64,000 nucleotides of DNA from Pseudomonas sp. BN411. GTDB taxonomy: Bacteria; Pseudomonadota; Gammaproteobacteria; Pseudomonadales; Pseudomonadaceae. Below the pieces are notes generated by a model. That model did no database searches, was not told the DNA's origin, and saw only the letters and a list, made by a program, of their open reading frames with translations. Within the stretch, counting starts at the first letter, position 1; every line of letters begins with the position of its first letter. A program made the translations under genes and the position numbers. The DNA is taken from the NCBI RefSeq assembly GCF_029871235.1, contig NZ_SSOM01000080.1:186152-250151 (forward strand), in the 5' to 3' direction. Positions 50,332 to 58,146 of the stretch are shown here, piece after piece.

Positions 50332-52242
50332 CTACAGCTTGGCCTTGGCCAGGGCGCCGCTGCGCGCCTTGGCCATGGCCGCCAGGCGCACCGCGACGTT
50401 GGCCGCGCCGTAGCCAGCGTAGCCGTTCTTGCGCTGGAGGATTTCGAAGAAGAAGCGCCCCTCGAACGGCTCGGTGTAGACGTGGAACAGCTCGCCACCC
50501 TGGGCGTCACGGTCATACAGCACGTTGTAGTACGCCAGCTCGCTGAGGAACTCGTCGTCGAAGTCAAAGCGCGCGGCCAGGTCGTCGTAGTAGTTCAGCG
50601 GGATATCCAGGAGCGGCACGCCGGCGTCCTTGGCGCGACTCACCTCGGCAAAGATGTCCTCGCAGGAGAAGGCGATGTGGTGTGCGCCCGAGCCGCGGTA
50701 GCTGGACAGCGCGTGGGAGATGGCCGTGTTGCGGTTCTCCGAGATGTTCAGCGGCAGGCGGATGCTGCTGCAGCGGCTGCGGATGGCACGGCTCTTCACC
50801 AGCCCGTACGGGTCCGGCAGCACCACTTCGTCGTCGGCCTCGAAATCCAGCACGCTCTTATAGAACAGCACCCAGCTGTCCAGGCCATCGGCCGGCAGCG
50901 CCAGCGCCATGTGGTCGATGCGGTCGAGCTGACCAGTCTGCGCGGCGCCCGCGTCGAGGACGAAGTCGCTGTCATAGATGGTCTGCCCGGCCTGGGCCTG
51001 CTCCACCAGATAGATGAGGCTGCCATCCGGCGCGCGCACGGCGGGAATCTCGCGTTCGTTCGGGCCGACCAGGCCACGATAGGGCTGGCCCTTGAATTCG
51101 CGGGCACGCTCCAGGGCGCTCGCGCTGTCCTTGACCCGCAACGCGGTGGCGCACAGCGACGGGCCGTGGGCCTCGAAGTAGCCATGGGCGAACGAATAGG
51201 GTTCGGCGTTCAGCACGATATTGATGTCGCCCTGGCGCAGCAGGCTCACGTCCTTGGAGCGGTGCTTGCCGGCGCGGGCGAAGCCCAGGCGCTCCAGCCA
51301 GCCGGCCAGCTTCGCGCCCTGGTTCTCGTCCACGGCGAACTCGAGGAACTCCACGCCGTCGTAGCGGCTGGCCGGCGGTGGCGCGAAGAGGATGTCCCGG
51401 TTGGCTGGGGGAGTTGCGTCTTTTTCCAGCAGCTTGCGGGTCTTTTCTTCGAGATAGAGCAAGGAGCGCAGGCCATCGGCGGCATTTGCACGGGGTGGCG
51501 CGGCGCGGAAGCCGTCGTTGAAGATTTCCAGGGACAGCGGGCCGGTGTAGCCGCTGCGGATGATGGGCGCGAGGAAGCCCGCCAGATCGAACTCGCCCTG
51601 GCCGGGGAAGCAACGGAAATGCCGGCTCCATTCCAGCACGTCCATGGCCAGCAGGGGCGCGTCGGCCATCTGCACGAAGAAGATCTTGTCGCCCGGAATC
51701 TCAGCGATACCGCTCGGATCGCCCTTGATCGACAGGGTGTGGAAGCTGTCCAGCAATACGCCCAGAGCCGGATGATCGGCCTGGCGCACCAGATTCCAGA
51801 CCTGCTGCCAGCTGTTCACATGACGGCCCCAGGCCAGAGCCTCGTAACCGATACGCAGGTTACGCGCGCCGGCGCGTTCGGCCAGCAGGCGCAGGTCGTC
51901 GACCAGAATTTCCTCGTCCGGCAGTGCATCGGGCTGGACGTTGCTGCACACCAGCACCAGGTCGGTACCGAGCTCCTGCATCAGGTCGAACTTGCGTTCG
52001 GCGCGGTCGAGGTTCTTCTGCAGGCGGTCGCGGCGGCAGCCTTCGAAATCACGGAACGGCTGGAACAGGGTGATGGCGATGCCGAGGTCCGCGCACATCT
52101 GGCGGATTTCGCGGGGGCTGCCGGCGTAGTAAAGGAGGTCGTTCTCGAAGATCTCGACGCCGTCAAAGCCGGCGGCGGCGATGGCCTCGAGTTTTTCCGG
52201 CAGGGTACCGCTCAGGGAGACGGTGGCAATGGAACGCTGCAT
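50332..52242 (-). CDS. quiC: 3-dehydroshikimate dehydratase, two-domain type
   Basis: A 636-residue enzyme converting 3-dehydroshikimate to protocatechuate. Residues 1 to about 290 form a xylose-isomerase-like TIM barrel (SIATVSLSGTLPEKLEAIAAAGFDGVEIFENDLL; LSLEIFNDGFR holds a metal Glu). The rest is a 4-hydroxyphenylpyruvate dioxygenase-like VOC domain with the His/His/Glu set in RIDHMALALP (about 443), GAHHIAFSCEDI (about 520) and GRFFFEILQRKNGYAGYGAANV (about 598). This fused form is the Pseudomonas QuiC1 type. It is divergent from the MHS permease across a 676-bp region with the composite operator. Confidence 0.94.
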   Translation of the reverse strand: MQRSIATVSLSGTLPEKLEAIAAAGFDGVEIFENDLLYYAGSPREIRQMCADLGIAITLFQPFRDFEGCRRDRLQKNLDRAERKFDLMQELGTDLVLVCSNVQPDALPDEEILVDDLRLLAERAGARNLRIGYEALAWGRHVNSWQQVWNLVRQADHPALGVLLDSFHTLSIKGDPSGIAEIPGDKIFFVQMADAPLLAMDVLEWSRHFRCFPGQGEFDLAGFLAPIIRSGYTGPLSLEIFNDGFRAAPPRANAADGLRSLLYLEEKTRKLLEKDATPPANRDILFAPPPASRYDGVEFLEFAVDENQGAKLAGWLERLGFARAGKHRSKDVSLLRQGDINIVLNAEPYSFAHGYFEAHGPSLCATALRVKDSASALERAREFKGQPYRGLVGPNEREIPAVRAPDGSLIYLVEQAQAGQTIYDSDFVLDAGAAQTGQLDRIDHMALALPADGLDSWVLFYKSVLDFEADDEVVLPDPYGLVKSRAIRSRCSSIRLPLNISENRNTAISHALSSYRGSGAHHIAFSCEDIFAEVSRAKDAGVPLLDIPLNYYDDLAARFDFDDEFLSELAYYNVLYDRDAQGGELFHVYTEPFEGRFFFEILQRKNGYAGYGAANVAVRLAAMAKARSGALAKAKL

Positions 52243-52313
52243 GCTTCAGCTCCTGGTGGGTGGGCGCCGGCTCTGCGGTCATCGGCGGGGTCAGGCAGGG
52301 CGGCAGTTCACCT

Positions 52314-52404
52314 GTGGGGGCGAATTCATTCGCTATCGGCAGCGCAGCTGCCGTCATCGAGATGCCGAACCTTCGGTCCGGTCAGCGAATGAATTCGCCC
52401 CCAC
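52314..52404. repeat. single REP pair (GTGGGGGCGAATTCATTCGC class) upstream of quiC
   Basis: GTGGGGGCGAATTCATTCGC (52314-52333) opposed by GCGAATGAATTCGCCCCCAC (52385-52404). It lies between the composite operator and the quiC start, unusual for REP pairs, which mostly sit after genes. Confidence 0.8.
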
Positions 52405-52478
52405 AAAAAGCCACCCGCACGGCTTGTTTTCGTAGCTGGATCGATTATTCGCGCGTAAAGTCAGCCCATCAATTCAAT

Positions 52479-52516
52479 ATGTACGAACCAGTTAGTTTTG
52501 TGTTCGATCAGCGAAC
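52479..52516. promoter_or_regulatory. composite operator between quiC and the MHS permease
   Basis: GTACGAACCAGTTAG (52481-52495) followed by the near-palindrome GTTCGATCAGCGAAC (52502-52516). The same pair, in the same order and almost the same spacing, occurs at 57705-57741, and both motifs occur at 42424-42482. Confidence 0.55.
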
Positions 52517-52918
52517 AGAAGGCCGGTTATCGAATTGACGCTTTTTCGATCACTGCGCAACATGAACCCCATGTTGCAGGCAACCCACCGGGTGGCATCA
52601 CTGCCCAGCCCAGTCACCCGGCAGGCCCTGCGATGGCAACCAAGTGTCACGACATAACAATTTCAAGAAACGGGTAACAGCTCATGCACATCACCAGCTA
52701 CCTGATTGAAGCCCCCTCCTACAGCCGGCATGCCACGGCCCCCAGATCGAGTGCGACGCGATCGTCGCCACTCTGAACTGACTCCCTGACACAACTCGGA
52801 CGGCGATAACCGGCCAGCTCCCCACGAGCAGCGCCGCGCCAGCGTGCACACATTCCAGCCAGGCCCCGCGCCGATGGGATGTGCGTCCGGCTACCTAACA
52901 AAAACAACGGAGACATCG
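52517..52918. other. 400-bp leader of the MHS permease gene
   Basis: No gene is called with confidence. A 30-codon plus-strand frame at 52684-52776 starts MHITSYLIEAPSYSRHATAP after GGGTAACAGCTC and resembles nothing I know. GGCAACCCACCGGGTGG... near 52580 forms a small dyad. The long leader suggests post-transcriptional control or a distant promoter. Confidence 0.3.
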
Positions 52919-54295
52919 ATGGCCACCACCTCCAGCTCCCAAGCCAAGAAAGCAACTGCCAGCGGATGGATAGGCTCCGCCCTGGAGTACTACGACTTCT
53001 TCATCTATGCCCAGGCGGCAGCCCTGATCTTCCCGCAGATCTTCTTCCCCAACACCGATCCGAAAATGGCCATCATCGCCTCGCTGGCCACCTACGGCGT
53101 CGGCTACCTGGCCCGCCCGGTAGGCGCCTTCGTGCTGGGCCACTGGGGTGACACCCGCGGTCGCAAGAATGTGCTGCTGCTGTGCATGTTCCTGATGGGG
53201 CTCTCCACCATGGCCGTCGGCCTGCTGCCGACCTACCACGACATCGGCATGCTCGCGCCGGTGCTGCTGGTGCTGCTGCGCCTGGTCCAGGGCTTCGCCG
53301 TGGCCGGTGAGATTTCCGGTGCCAGCTCGATGATCCTCGAACATGCGCCATTCGGGCGGCGTGGCTACTACGCCAGCTTCACCCTGCAAGGCGTACAGGC
53401 CGGCCAGGTGATGGCGGCTGCCGTGTTCCTGCCGCTGGCCTACTTCATGCCGAGTGAGGCCTTCAACGAATGGGGCTGGCGGATTCCGTTCCTGATGAGC
53501 GCCTTCGTCCTGGTGGCCGGCTTCATCATCCGTCGCGAAGTCCATGAGACCCCGGCCTTCGTCAATGAAGAGAACCAGCAGAAAGTCGCCAAGTCGCCTG
53601 TAACCGAAGCCTTCCGCCACAGCTGGAAGTGCATGGTGCTGGTGATGTTCATGGCCCTGATGAACGTGATCCCGGTGGTGGCCACCATCTTCGGTGCCGC
53701 TTACGCGGTGCAGCCGGCCTACGGCATCGGCTTCGACAAGAGCGTCTACCTGTGGATTCCGGTGGTGGGCAACATCGTCGCCGTACTGGTCATCCCCTTC
53801 GTCGGCAACCTCTCCGACAAGATCGGCCGTCGCCCGACCATGATCGCCGGCTGCCTGGGCTCCGGCCTCCTGGCCTTCGTCTACCTCTACGCCATCAGCA
53901 TCCAGAACGTGCCGCTGGCCTTCGCCACCTCGATCCTGATGTGGGGCATGGTCTACCAGGGCTACAACGCGGTATTCCCGAGCTTCTACCCGGAGCTGTT
54001 CCAGACCCGCTACCGCGTATCGGCCATGGCCATTGCACAGAACATCGGCACCATGCTCACCGCCATGCTGCCGGCTCTGTTCGCCGCCGTCGCCCCGCCC
54101 GGTTCGGACAACATCCCGGTGGTGATCGGCAGCCTGGCCTTCCTCATCACCTGCGTGTGCGCCCTGGCCGCCTACGTGGCACCGGAAACCCACCGCCTGG
54201 CCATGGAAGACCTCGGCAACCCGAACGCCAAGCCGATGGACAAGAACCAGTACGAGTCCAGCCGCCAGAACAGCATGCGCGCCGTCAGCCACTGA
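52919..54295 (+). CDS. MFS transporter, MHS family (shikimate/quinate-type permease)
   Basis: A 458-residue MHS symporter: GSALEYYDFFIYAQAAALIF (helix 1), GVGYLARPVGAFVLGHWGDTRGRKN (loop 2-3), LLVLLRLVQGFAVAGEISGASSMI (helix 4), with YYDFF as in ShiA-like proteins. Divergent transcription from quiC and the shared operator make it the likely uptake system for shikimate, quinate or a related acid. The ATG at 52919 follows AACGGAGACATCG; a frame 25 codons longer is unsupported. Confidence 0.92.
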   Translation: MATTSSSQAKKATASGWIGSALEYYDFFIYAQAAALIFPQIFFPNTDPKMAIIASLATYGVGYLARPVGAFVLGHWGDTRGRKNVLLLCMFLMGLSTMAVGLLPTYHDIGMLAPVLLVLLRLVQGFAVAGEISGASSMILEHAPFGRRGYYASFTLQGVQAGQVMAAAVFLPLAYFMPSEAFNEWGWRIPFLMSAFVLVAGFIIRREVHETPAFVNEENQQKVAKSPVTEAFRHSWKCMVLVMFMALMNVIPVVATIFGAAYAVQPAYGIGFDKSVYLWIPVVGNIVAVLVIPFVGNLSDKIGRRPTMIAGCLGSGLLAFVYLYAISIQNVPLAFATSILMWGMVYQGYNAVFPSFYPELFQTRYRVSAMAIAQNIGTMLTAMLPALFAAVAPPGSDNIPVVIGSLAFLITCVCALAAYVAPETHRLAMEDLGNPNAKPMDKNQYESSRQNSMRAVSH

Positions 54296-54309
54296 TCGCG
54301 CCAGTTGCT

Positions 54310-54347
54310 AAAGAGAGAAGGCCCCGTATGGGGCCTTTTCTCTTTCT
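54310..54347 (+). terminator. strong rho-independent terminator after the MHS permease
   Basis: AAAGAGAGAAGGCCCC (54310-54325), GTAT, GGGGCCTTTTCTCTTT (54330-54345): 16-bp stem with one G-T pair, ending in a T-rich arm. Confidence 0.9.
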
Positions 54348-54370
54348 ATCGGACAGAGTTCGATTGACCA

Positions 54371-54792
54371 GCGGGAGCGAATTCATTCGCAAAGTAGCTG
54401 AGCATCAAGCCAGCCTGTGGCAACCCTCACCCCCGGCCCCTCTCCCGCAAGCGGGCGAGGGGTGACTTCTGGCCCACCTCCGGCACAGTCCTGTGGGGGC
54501 GAATTTATTCGCGAAATGGTCGGCACCAAGCCAGCCGGTGGCCACCCTCACCCCCAGCCCCTCTCCCAGAGGGCGAGGGGTGACTCTCGGCCCACCTCCG
54601 GCACAGTCCTGTGGGGGCGATTTCAATCGCTAAGCAGGACGCAGTCCTGCCCTGTGGGAGTGAACTTATTCGCGAAAGGACCGGCCACCAAGCCAGCCGG
54701 TGACCACCCTCTCCCCCGGCCCCTCTCCCAGCGGGCGAGGGGTGACTCTCGGTCCACCTCCGGCACATTCCCGTAGGGGCGATTTCAATCGC
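54371..54792. repeat. repeat cluster: REP hairpins alternating with CCCTCACCCC elements
   Basis: Five REP-like hairpins (54371, 54493, 54611, 54653, 54773; forms GNGGGGGCGAATTNATTCGC or GCGATTTCAATCGC) alternate with three GC-rich elements at 54424, 54544 and 54707 that read CCCTCACCCCCGGCCCCTCT ... GCGAGGGGTGACT and fold on themselves. The spacer GGCCCACCTCCGGCACAGTCC is also repeated. No gene is seen in this 546-bp gap. Confidence 0.8.
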
Positions 54793-54841
54793 CAAGCAGG
54801 ACGCAGTCCTGCCCTTCCTTGTGAAAGCCAGCGCGCAGCCC

Positions 54842-55663
54842 TCACCTGCCTCGCTGCATCCAGGCCGCGCCAAGGCCACTCAGGCAGATGATGGCGATGC
54901 CGGCCAGGCTGGTGGCGTCCGGCGTGTGGGAGAAGATCAGGAAACCCAGCAGGCCGGCGAACACGATCTGGCAGTAGCCAAAGGGCGCCAGCAGGGCCGG
55001 AGCCGCCAGGCGAAAGGCCTGGGTCAGCAGCAGGTGGGCGGTCATCCCGGCACCGCCCAGGGCCAGCATCAGCAAGCCGTGGCCCAGGTTCGGCACCTGC
55101 CAGAAGAACGGCACCAAGGCGCTCATCGCCAGGGTATTGCACAGGCCGGCGAAGAAGTTGCTGGTGGTGGGGCTGTCGTGGGCCGCGACCTTGCGTGTGA
55201 GCAGCTGGTAGAAGCAGAAACCCAGGGCCGAACCGAAGGGAAACAGGATGGCCGGGGTAAACAGGTCGCCGCCGGGATGGACGACCACCAGAACGCCGAC
55301 GAACCCCATCACCACCGCCGCCCACTGTCCCCTGGTGACCTTTTCCTTGAGCAGCGGTACTGACAGCGCCGTCACCAGGACAGGAGCGAGGAAGTTGACC
55401 GCCGTGGCCTCCGCCAGCGGAATGTATTGCAGGCCGGCAGTGAACAGCAGGCTGGTGCTGAGCAGGCTCAACGCCCGCAGCACCTGGAGCAACGGACGCC
55501 TGGTGCGCAATACGCGCAGACCCGCCTGGGGCAGGAATATCCCGGCCATCAGCAGTGTGTGCACCAGGTACCGGGCCCACACCACCATCACCACCGGATA
55601 GAGGCCGCCGAGGAACTTGGACAGGGCGTCATGCCCGGCGAAAAGGAAGGTGGCCAACAGCAC
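54842..55663 (-). CDS. EamA/DMT family transporter, probable N-terminal frameshift
   Basis: A 10-helix drug/metabolite transporter with two EamA repeats (VWARYLVHTLLMAGIFLPQAG; LLKEKVTRGQWAAVVMGFVGVLVVV). The open frame only starts at a GTG (55663), inside the first helix region. In another frame an ATG at 55719 encodes MSASTPLSGTNQPLRG, the kind of tail expected before ILLVLLATFLFAG. One extra base in the C run at 55673-55676 would join them. So either a real or sequencing frameshift splits the gene, or translation starts at the GTG with a short tail. It follows the isomerase-like gene by about 52 bp. Confidence 0.8.
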   Translation of the reverse strand: MLLATFLFAGHDALSKFLGGLYPVVMVVWARYLVHTLLMAGIFLPQAGLRVLRTRRPLLQVLRALSLLSTSLLFTAGLQYIPLAEATAVNFLAPVLVTALSVPLLKEKVTRGQWAAVVMGFVGVLVVVHPGGDLFTPAILFPFGSALGFCFYQLLTRKVAAHDSPTTSNFFAGLCNTLAMSALVPFFWQVPNLGHGLLMLALGGAGMTAHLLLTQAFRLAAPALLAPFGYCQIVFAGLLGFLIFSHTPDATSLAGIAIICLSGLGAAWMQRGR

Positions 55664-55771
55664 AAGCAGGATCCCCGCAGCGGTTGGTTGGTACCGGACA
55701 GCGGAGTACTGGCGCTCATGGGTTGCTCGAAAAAAGAACGCGGCCCAGCCGGCCGCGCGAAGGGTGAAATC

Positions 55772-56587
55772 TCAGAGGCGTTGGAGCAGTGCCTGCGCCT
55801 TGTCCATGGCCATTTGCGCGCGCGTCCGGGCACTGACGCCCTGCTCCATCAGCTGTCGCGTGGGGATTTCCAGGCTCAGGGGAATGTTCGCTGGCAGCGC
55901 ACGCAGCAGGCCGATCAGGTCGCTGTCGCCATCGCCTGGGAAACGCCGTTCATTGCGCGCCTGACGCAGGATTTCCTCCATGTCGTCCGGACGCGGCCCG
56001 GCCACATCGCAGAGCTGGACGTAACGAAGACGGGCCGGCGCGACCCGCGCCAGGTCGCCCAGGCACGACGCCGAACGGTTGAAGTGGAAGGCATCCACCA
56101 GCACGCCGCCGTTCTTCCGCCCCGCGTTCTCCACGATGCGTACCGCCTGGGTGAGATTGCGGGCGTCGGTCCAGGGCATGAATTCCAGGCTCGGATGAAT
56201 CCCGAATTGCGCGGCCAGGTCGCAGAAGGCGGCGAAATTGTCGGTCAGGCGCGCCTCGTCGGCGTCGTTGCCTGCCACCAGCACCTCAGTGGCACCAAAC
56301 TCGGCACCAGCCGCGAGGATCGGCTCGAAGTCGGGCACGTGGGTTTCCGCCTTTAGCCGCAGGATCTCGATATCCAACACCTGTACGCCGGTATCGCGCA
56401 GGCGCTCAAGGGTCTGGCGACGAAGCCCGACGTCGGCCACCAGCGGGAAGTGATGCTCTTCAGGGGTAGCCGGTACCAGACGCAGCCCGACGTGGCTGTA
56501 GCCGGTGCTCGCGGCCACTTCCACCATTTCTGGCGGCGAGAGTTCGAGGACAGTCAGAGCGGCGAGGGAGAAAACGCGTTCAGTCAT
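55772..56587 (-). CDS. sugar phosphate isomerase/epimerase-like TIM-barrel protein
   Basis: About 271 residues, AP-endonuclease-2 (xylose isomerase-like) fold. SLAALTVLELSPPEMVEVAASTGYSHVGLRL opens the barrel; metal ligands are suggested by HPSLEFMPW, GVLVDAFHFNRSASCL, RYVQLCDVAGP and IPLSLEIPT. Known relatives are isomerases, epimerases and dehydroshikimate dehydratases such as the N-domain of QuiC, so it may act on a hydroaromatic or sugar-like intermediate. I chose the ATG at 56587 after CGAGAAGATC; an upstream ATG at 56611 is less well placed. Confidence 0.85.
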   Translation of the reverse strand: MTERVFSLAALTVLELSPPEMVEVAASTGYSHVGLRLVPATPEEHHFPLVADVGLRRQTLERLRDTGVQVLDIEILRLKAETHVPDFEPILAAGAEFGATEVLVAGNDADEARLTDNFAAFCDLAAQFGIHPSLEFMPWTDARNLTQAVRIVENAGRKNGGVLVDAFHFNRSASCLGDLARVAPARLRYVQLCDVAGPRPDDMEEILRQARNERRFPGDGDSDLIGLLRALPANIPLSLEIPTRQLMEQGVSARTRAQMAMDKAQALLQRL

Positions 56588-56630
56588 GATCTTCTCGGAA
56601 TCCAGTTCCACAATTGGATTCGCAATATTT

Positions 56631-56643
56631 AGAACGTAGTTCC
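56631..56643. promoter_or_regulatory. GAACGTAGTTC palindrome upstream of the isomerase-like gene
   Basis: AGAACGTAGTTCC (56631-56643), 44 bp before the start codon on the minus strand; a second dyad GAATCCA...TGGATTC (about 56598-56621) lies nearer the gene. The same GGAAC-N3-GTTCC form occurs at 59575-59587. Confidence 0.45.
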
Positions 56644-56720
56644 AAATAATCTCAAGAAGTAAATTCGACCGACGCGACGAACGCGGGATTCGCGAATTTG
56701 TAGGAGGGAGGAGAAATCGG

Positions 56721-56816
56721 TAGGGGCGATCTCAATCGCCAGGCAGCCCGAAGGGATGCCCTGCGGACCAGCATGGGGCCGCTGCGCGGCCCTTTGGTGA
56801 ATGAATTCGTCCCTAC
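56721..56816. repeat. degenerate REP pair
   Basis: GTAGGGGCGATCTCAATCGC near 56720-56739 opposed by GTGAATGAATTCGTCCCTAC (56797-56816), with inner GGGATGCCCTG and GGGCCGCTGCGCGGCCC hairpins; follows the IclR gene. Confidence 0.65.
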
Positions 56817-56826
56817 AGGAATGCAG

Positions 56827-57603
56827 TCAAACGAAGAACTCGGACGCCTGGCTGGCTGCCGAGAGTTCCGCCACGGCTTCCAGCAGGAGCGGCGCCACTT
56901 CATGCATGCGCTCCACCGGCAGGCGCGCGGTCGGGCCGGCGACGCTGAGTACACCGATGGCCTTGTCGGTACGCGGATCGCGCACCACCGCAGCCAGGGC
57001 TGACATGCCCACCGACGAGCTTTCCACGACCCAGGCATAACCATGCTCGCGAGCCATACGCAGGCGTTCCAGCAGTTCGATGTTGGAGCGCGGCGCGTTG
57101 GGCCCGAAGCTGGCCGGGTCGCCCACTCCCTGGCGCTCCACCAGACCCAGCGCCTCGGCGTCGCTCAGGCTGGCCAGCCAGGCATGGCCGGAAGCGGTGT
57201 AGAACAGCGGCGCATCGCGCCCCATGTCGGGGTCGTAGCGCAGGCCGGAACGCGCGCCCTGGGATTTGACGATCCAGGTCAGGCGATCCCCTTCGATCAC
57301 CCCCAGGCGAACCAGCTCACCAGTCTCCCCGGCCAGGCGATCGAGGATCGGCTGGACGATGTCGGCGCCGCTGCTGGCCAGGTAGCGGAACGCCATTGCC
57401 ACCAGCCGGGTGGACAACTGGTAGCGGCTGTTCTCCTGGTTCTGGCGCACGTAGCCCAGGCGGATCAGCTCGGCCAGCATGCGGTGGGTGGCGCTCTTGG
57501 GAATATCCAGCTCATCGGCCAAGGTCTGCATGGGCAGGCCGCGAGGGTCGCTGGTAAGACGTTCGATCAGGTTGAAGGCGCGTTCGATCTGGCTACCGGC
57601 CAT
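56827..57603 (-). CDS. IclR family transcriptional regulator
   Basis: A 258-residue IclR protein: SQIERAFNLIERLTSDPRGLPMQTLADELDIPKSATHRMLAELIRLGYV (HTH about 4-52) and an effector domain with APLFYTASGHAWLASL and VESSSVGMSALAAVV. It is divergent from the porin transcript; the gap holds a perfect GTTCGATAATCGAAC palindrome. It lies between two flavoprotein/transport units and probably controls the isomerase-like, porin or flavoprotein genes. Confidence 0.9.
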   Translation of the reverse strand: MAGSQIERAFNLIERLTSDPRGLPMQTLADELDIPKSATHRMLAELIRLGYVRQNQENSRYQLSTRLVAMAFRYLASSGADIVQPILDRLAGETGELVRLGVIEGDRLTWIVKSQGARSGLRYDPDMGRDAPLFYTASGHAWLASLSDAEALGLVERQGVGDPASFGPNAPRSNIELLERLRMAREHGYAWVVESSSVGMSALAAVVRDPRTDKAIGVLSVAGPTARLPVERMHEVAPLLLEAVAELSAASQASEFFV

Positions 57604-57704
57604 GGGGGATAGGTCCTCCTGAGTGTGCGCCGATTCTAGAAGACAACACCCGTCTTACGAAACCTGGAACTGCGACAGCGCATTCATGCAGATCGGCACG
57701 AGAA

Positions 57705-57741
57705 ATGTACGGAATGGTTAGTTTTAGTTCGATAATCGAAC
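57705..57741. promoter_or_regulatory. composite operator between iclR and the porin unit
   Basis: GTACGGAATGGTTAG (57707-57721) followed by the perfect palindrome GTTCGATAATCGAAC (57727-57741), which is one base from the 15-mer described for PcaR-type IclR regulators. Same order as at 52479-52516. Confidence 0.62.
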
Positions 57742-57879
57742 AAAAGCGCTTCCGGCGGATTGAACGCGGGACCTGCGGATTTCACTATCGGTTCCAGGCG
57801 CGAGGCGTTGCCGCAACCAGCCTGCGATCCCAGCAACGCCTCGCCTTTTACCGACATAAATACAAGAAAGGTCGAAACG

Positions 57880-58050
57880 ATGTTCCAGCCCCGCACCTCC
57901 GATGCCTTGCCGCCCATACCCGGGCCACTCTTCGATTGCGCGTCGCCGTTCGCCTCCATTGCCCTGGTCCAGCTGGCCAACGGCGAGCATCTGGGCAACC
58001 GGCTGCAACGCGGTCTCGCCCGTCTGATCGAGCGCCGCAAAGTCCGCTGA
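57880..58050 (+). CDS. small 56-residue protein of unknown function before the porin
   Basis: ATG at 57880 follows AAGAAAGGTCGAAACG. The product MFQPRTSDALPPIPGPLFDC ... ASIALVQLANGEHLGNRLQ ... RKVR is Pro-rich at the start, then amphipathic, with a basic end and no signal peptide. It lies between the composite operator and the OprD porin, 96 bp before the porin start, so it should share the transcript. I recognise no family. Codon third positions are G/C-rich as in real genes of this genome. Confidence 0.5.
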   Translation: MFQPRTSDALPPIPGPLFDCASPFASIALVQLANGEHLGNRLQRGLARLIERRKVR

Positions 58051-58146
58051 CGCCCCCATAGCTCCAACCCCCACCTGCATTCGCGCAACCGCCGCGAAGG
58101 GGCTTTTGCGCACCCGAAAACAACAATCAAAGAGGCAAGAACGAGC

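Noticed and set aside
49612-52392. 926-codon plus-strand open frame
   Set aside because: It runs antisense through the TetR and quiC genes; the product is a low-complexity His/Gln/Val/Ala-rich shadow of GC-rich codons, with no domain.
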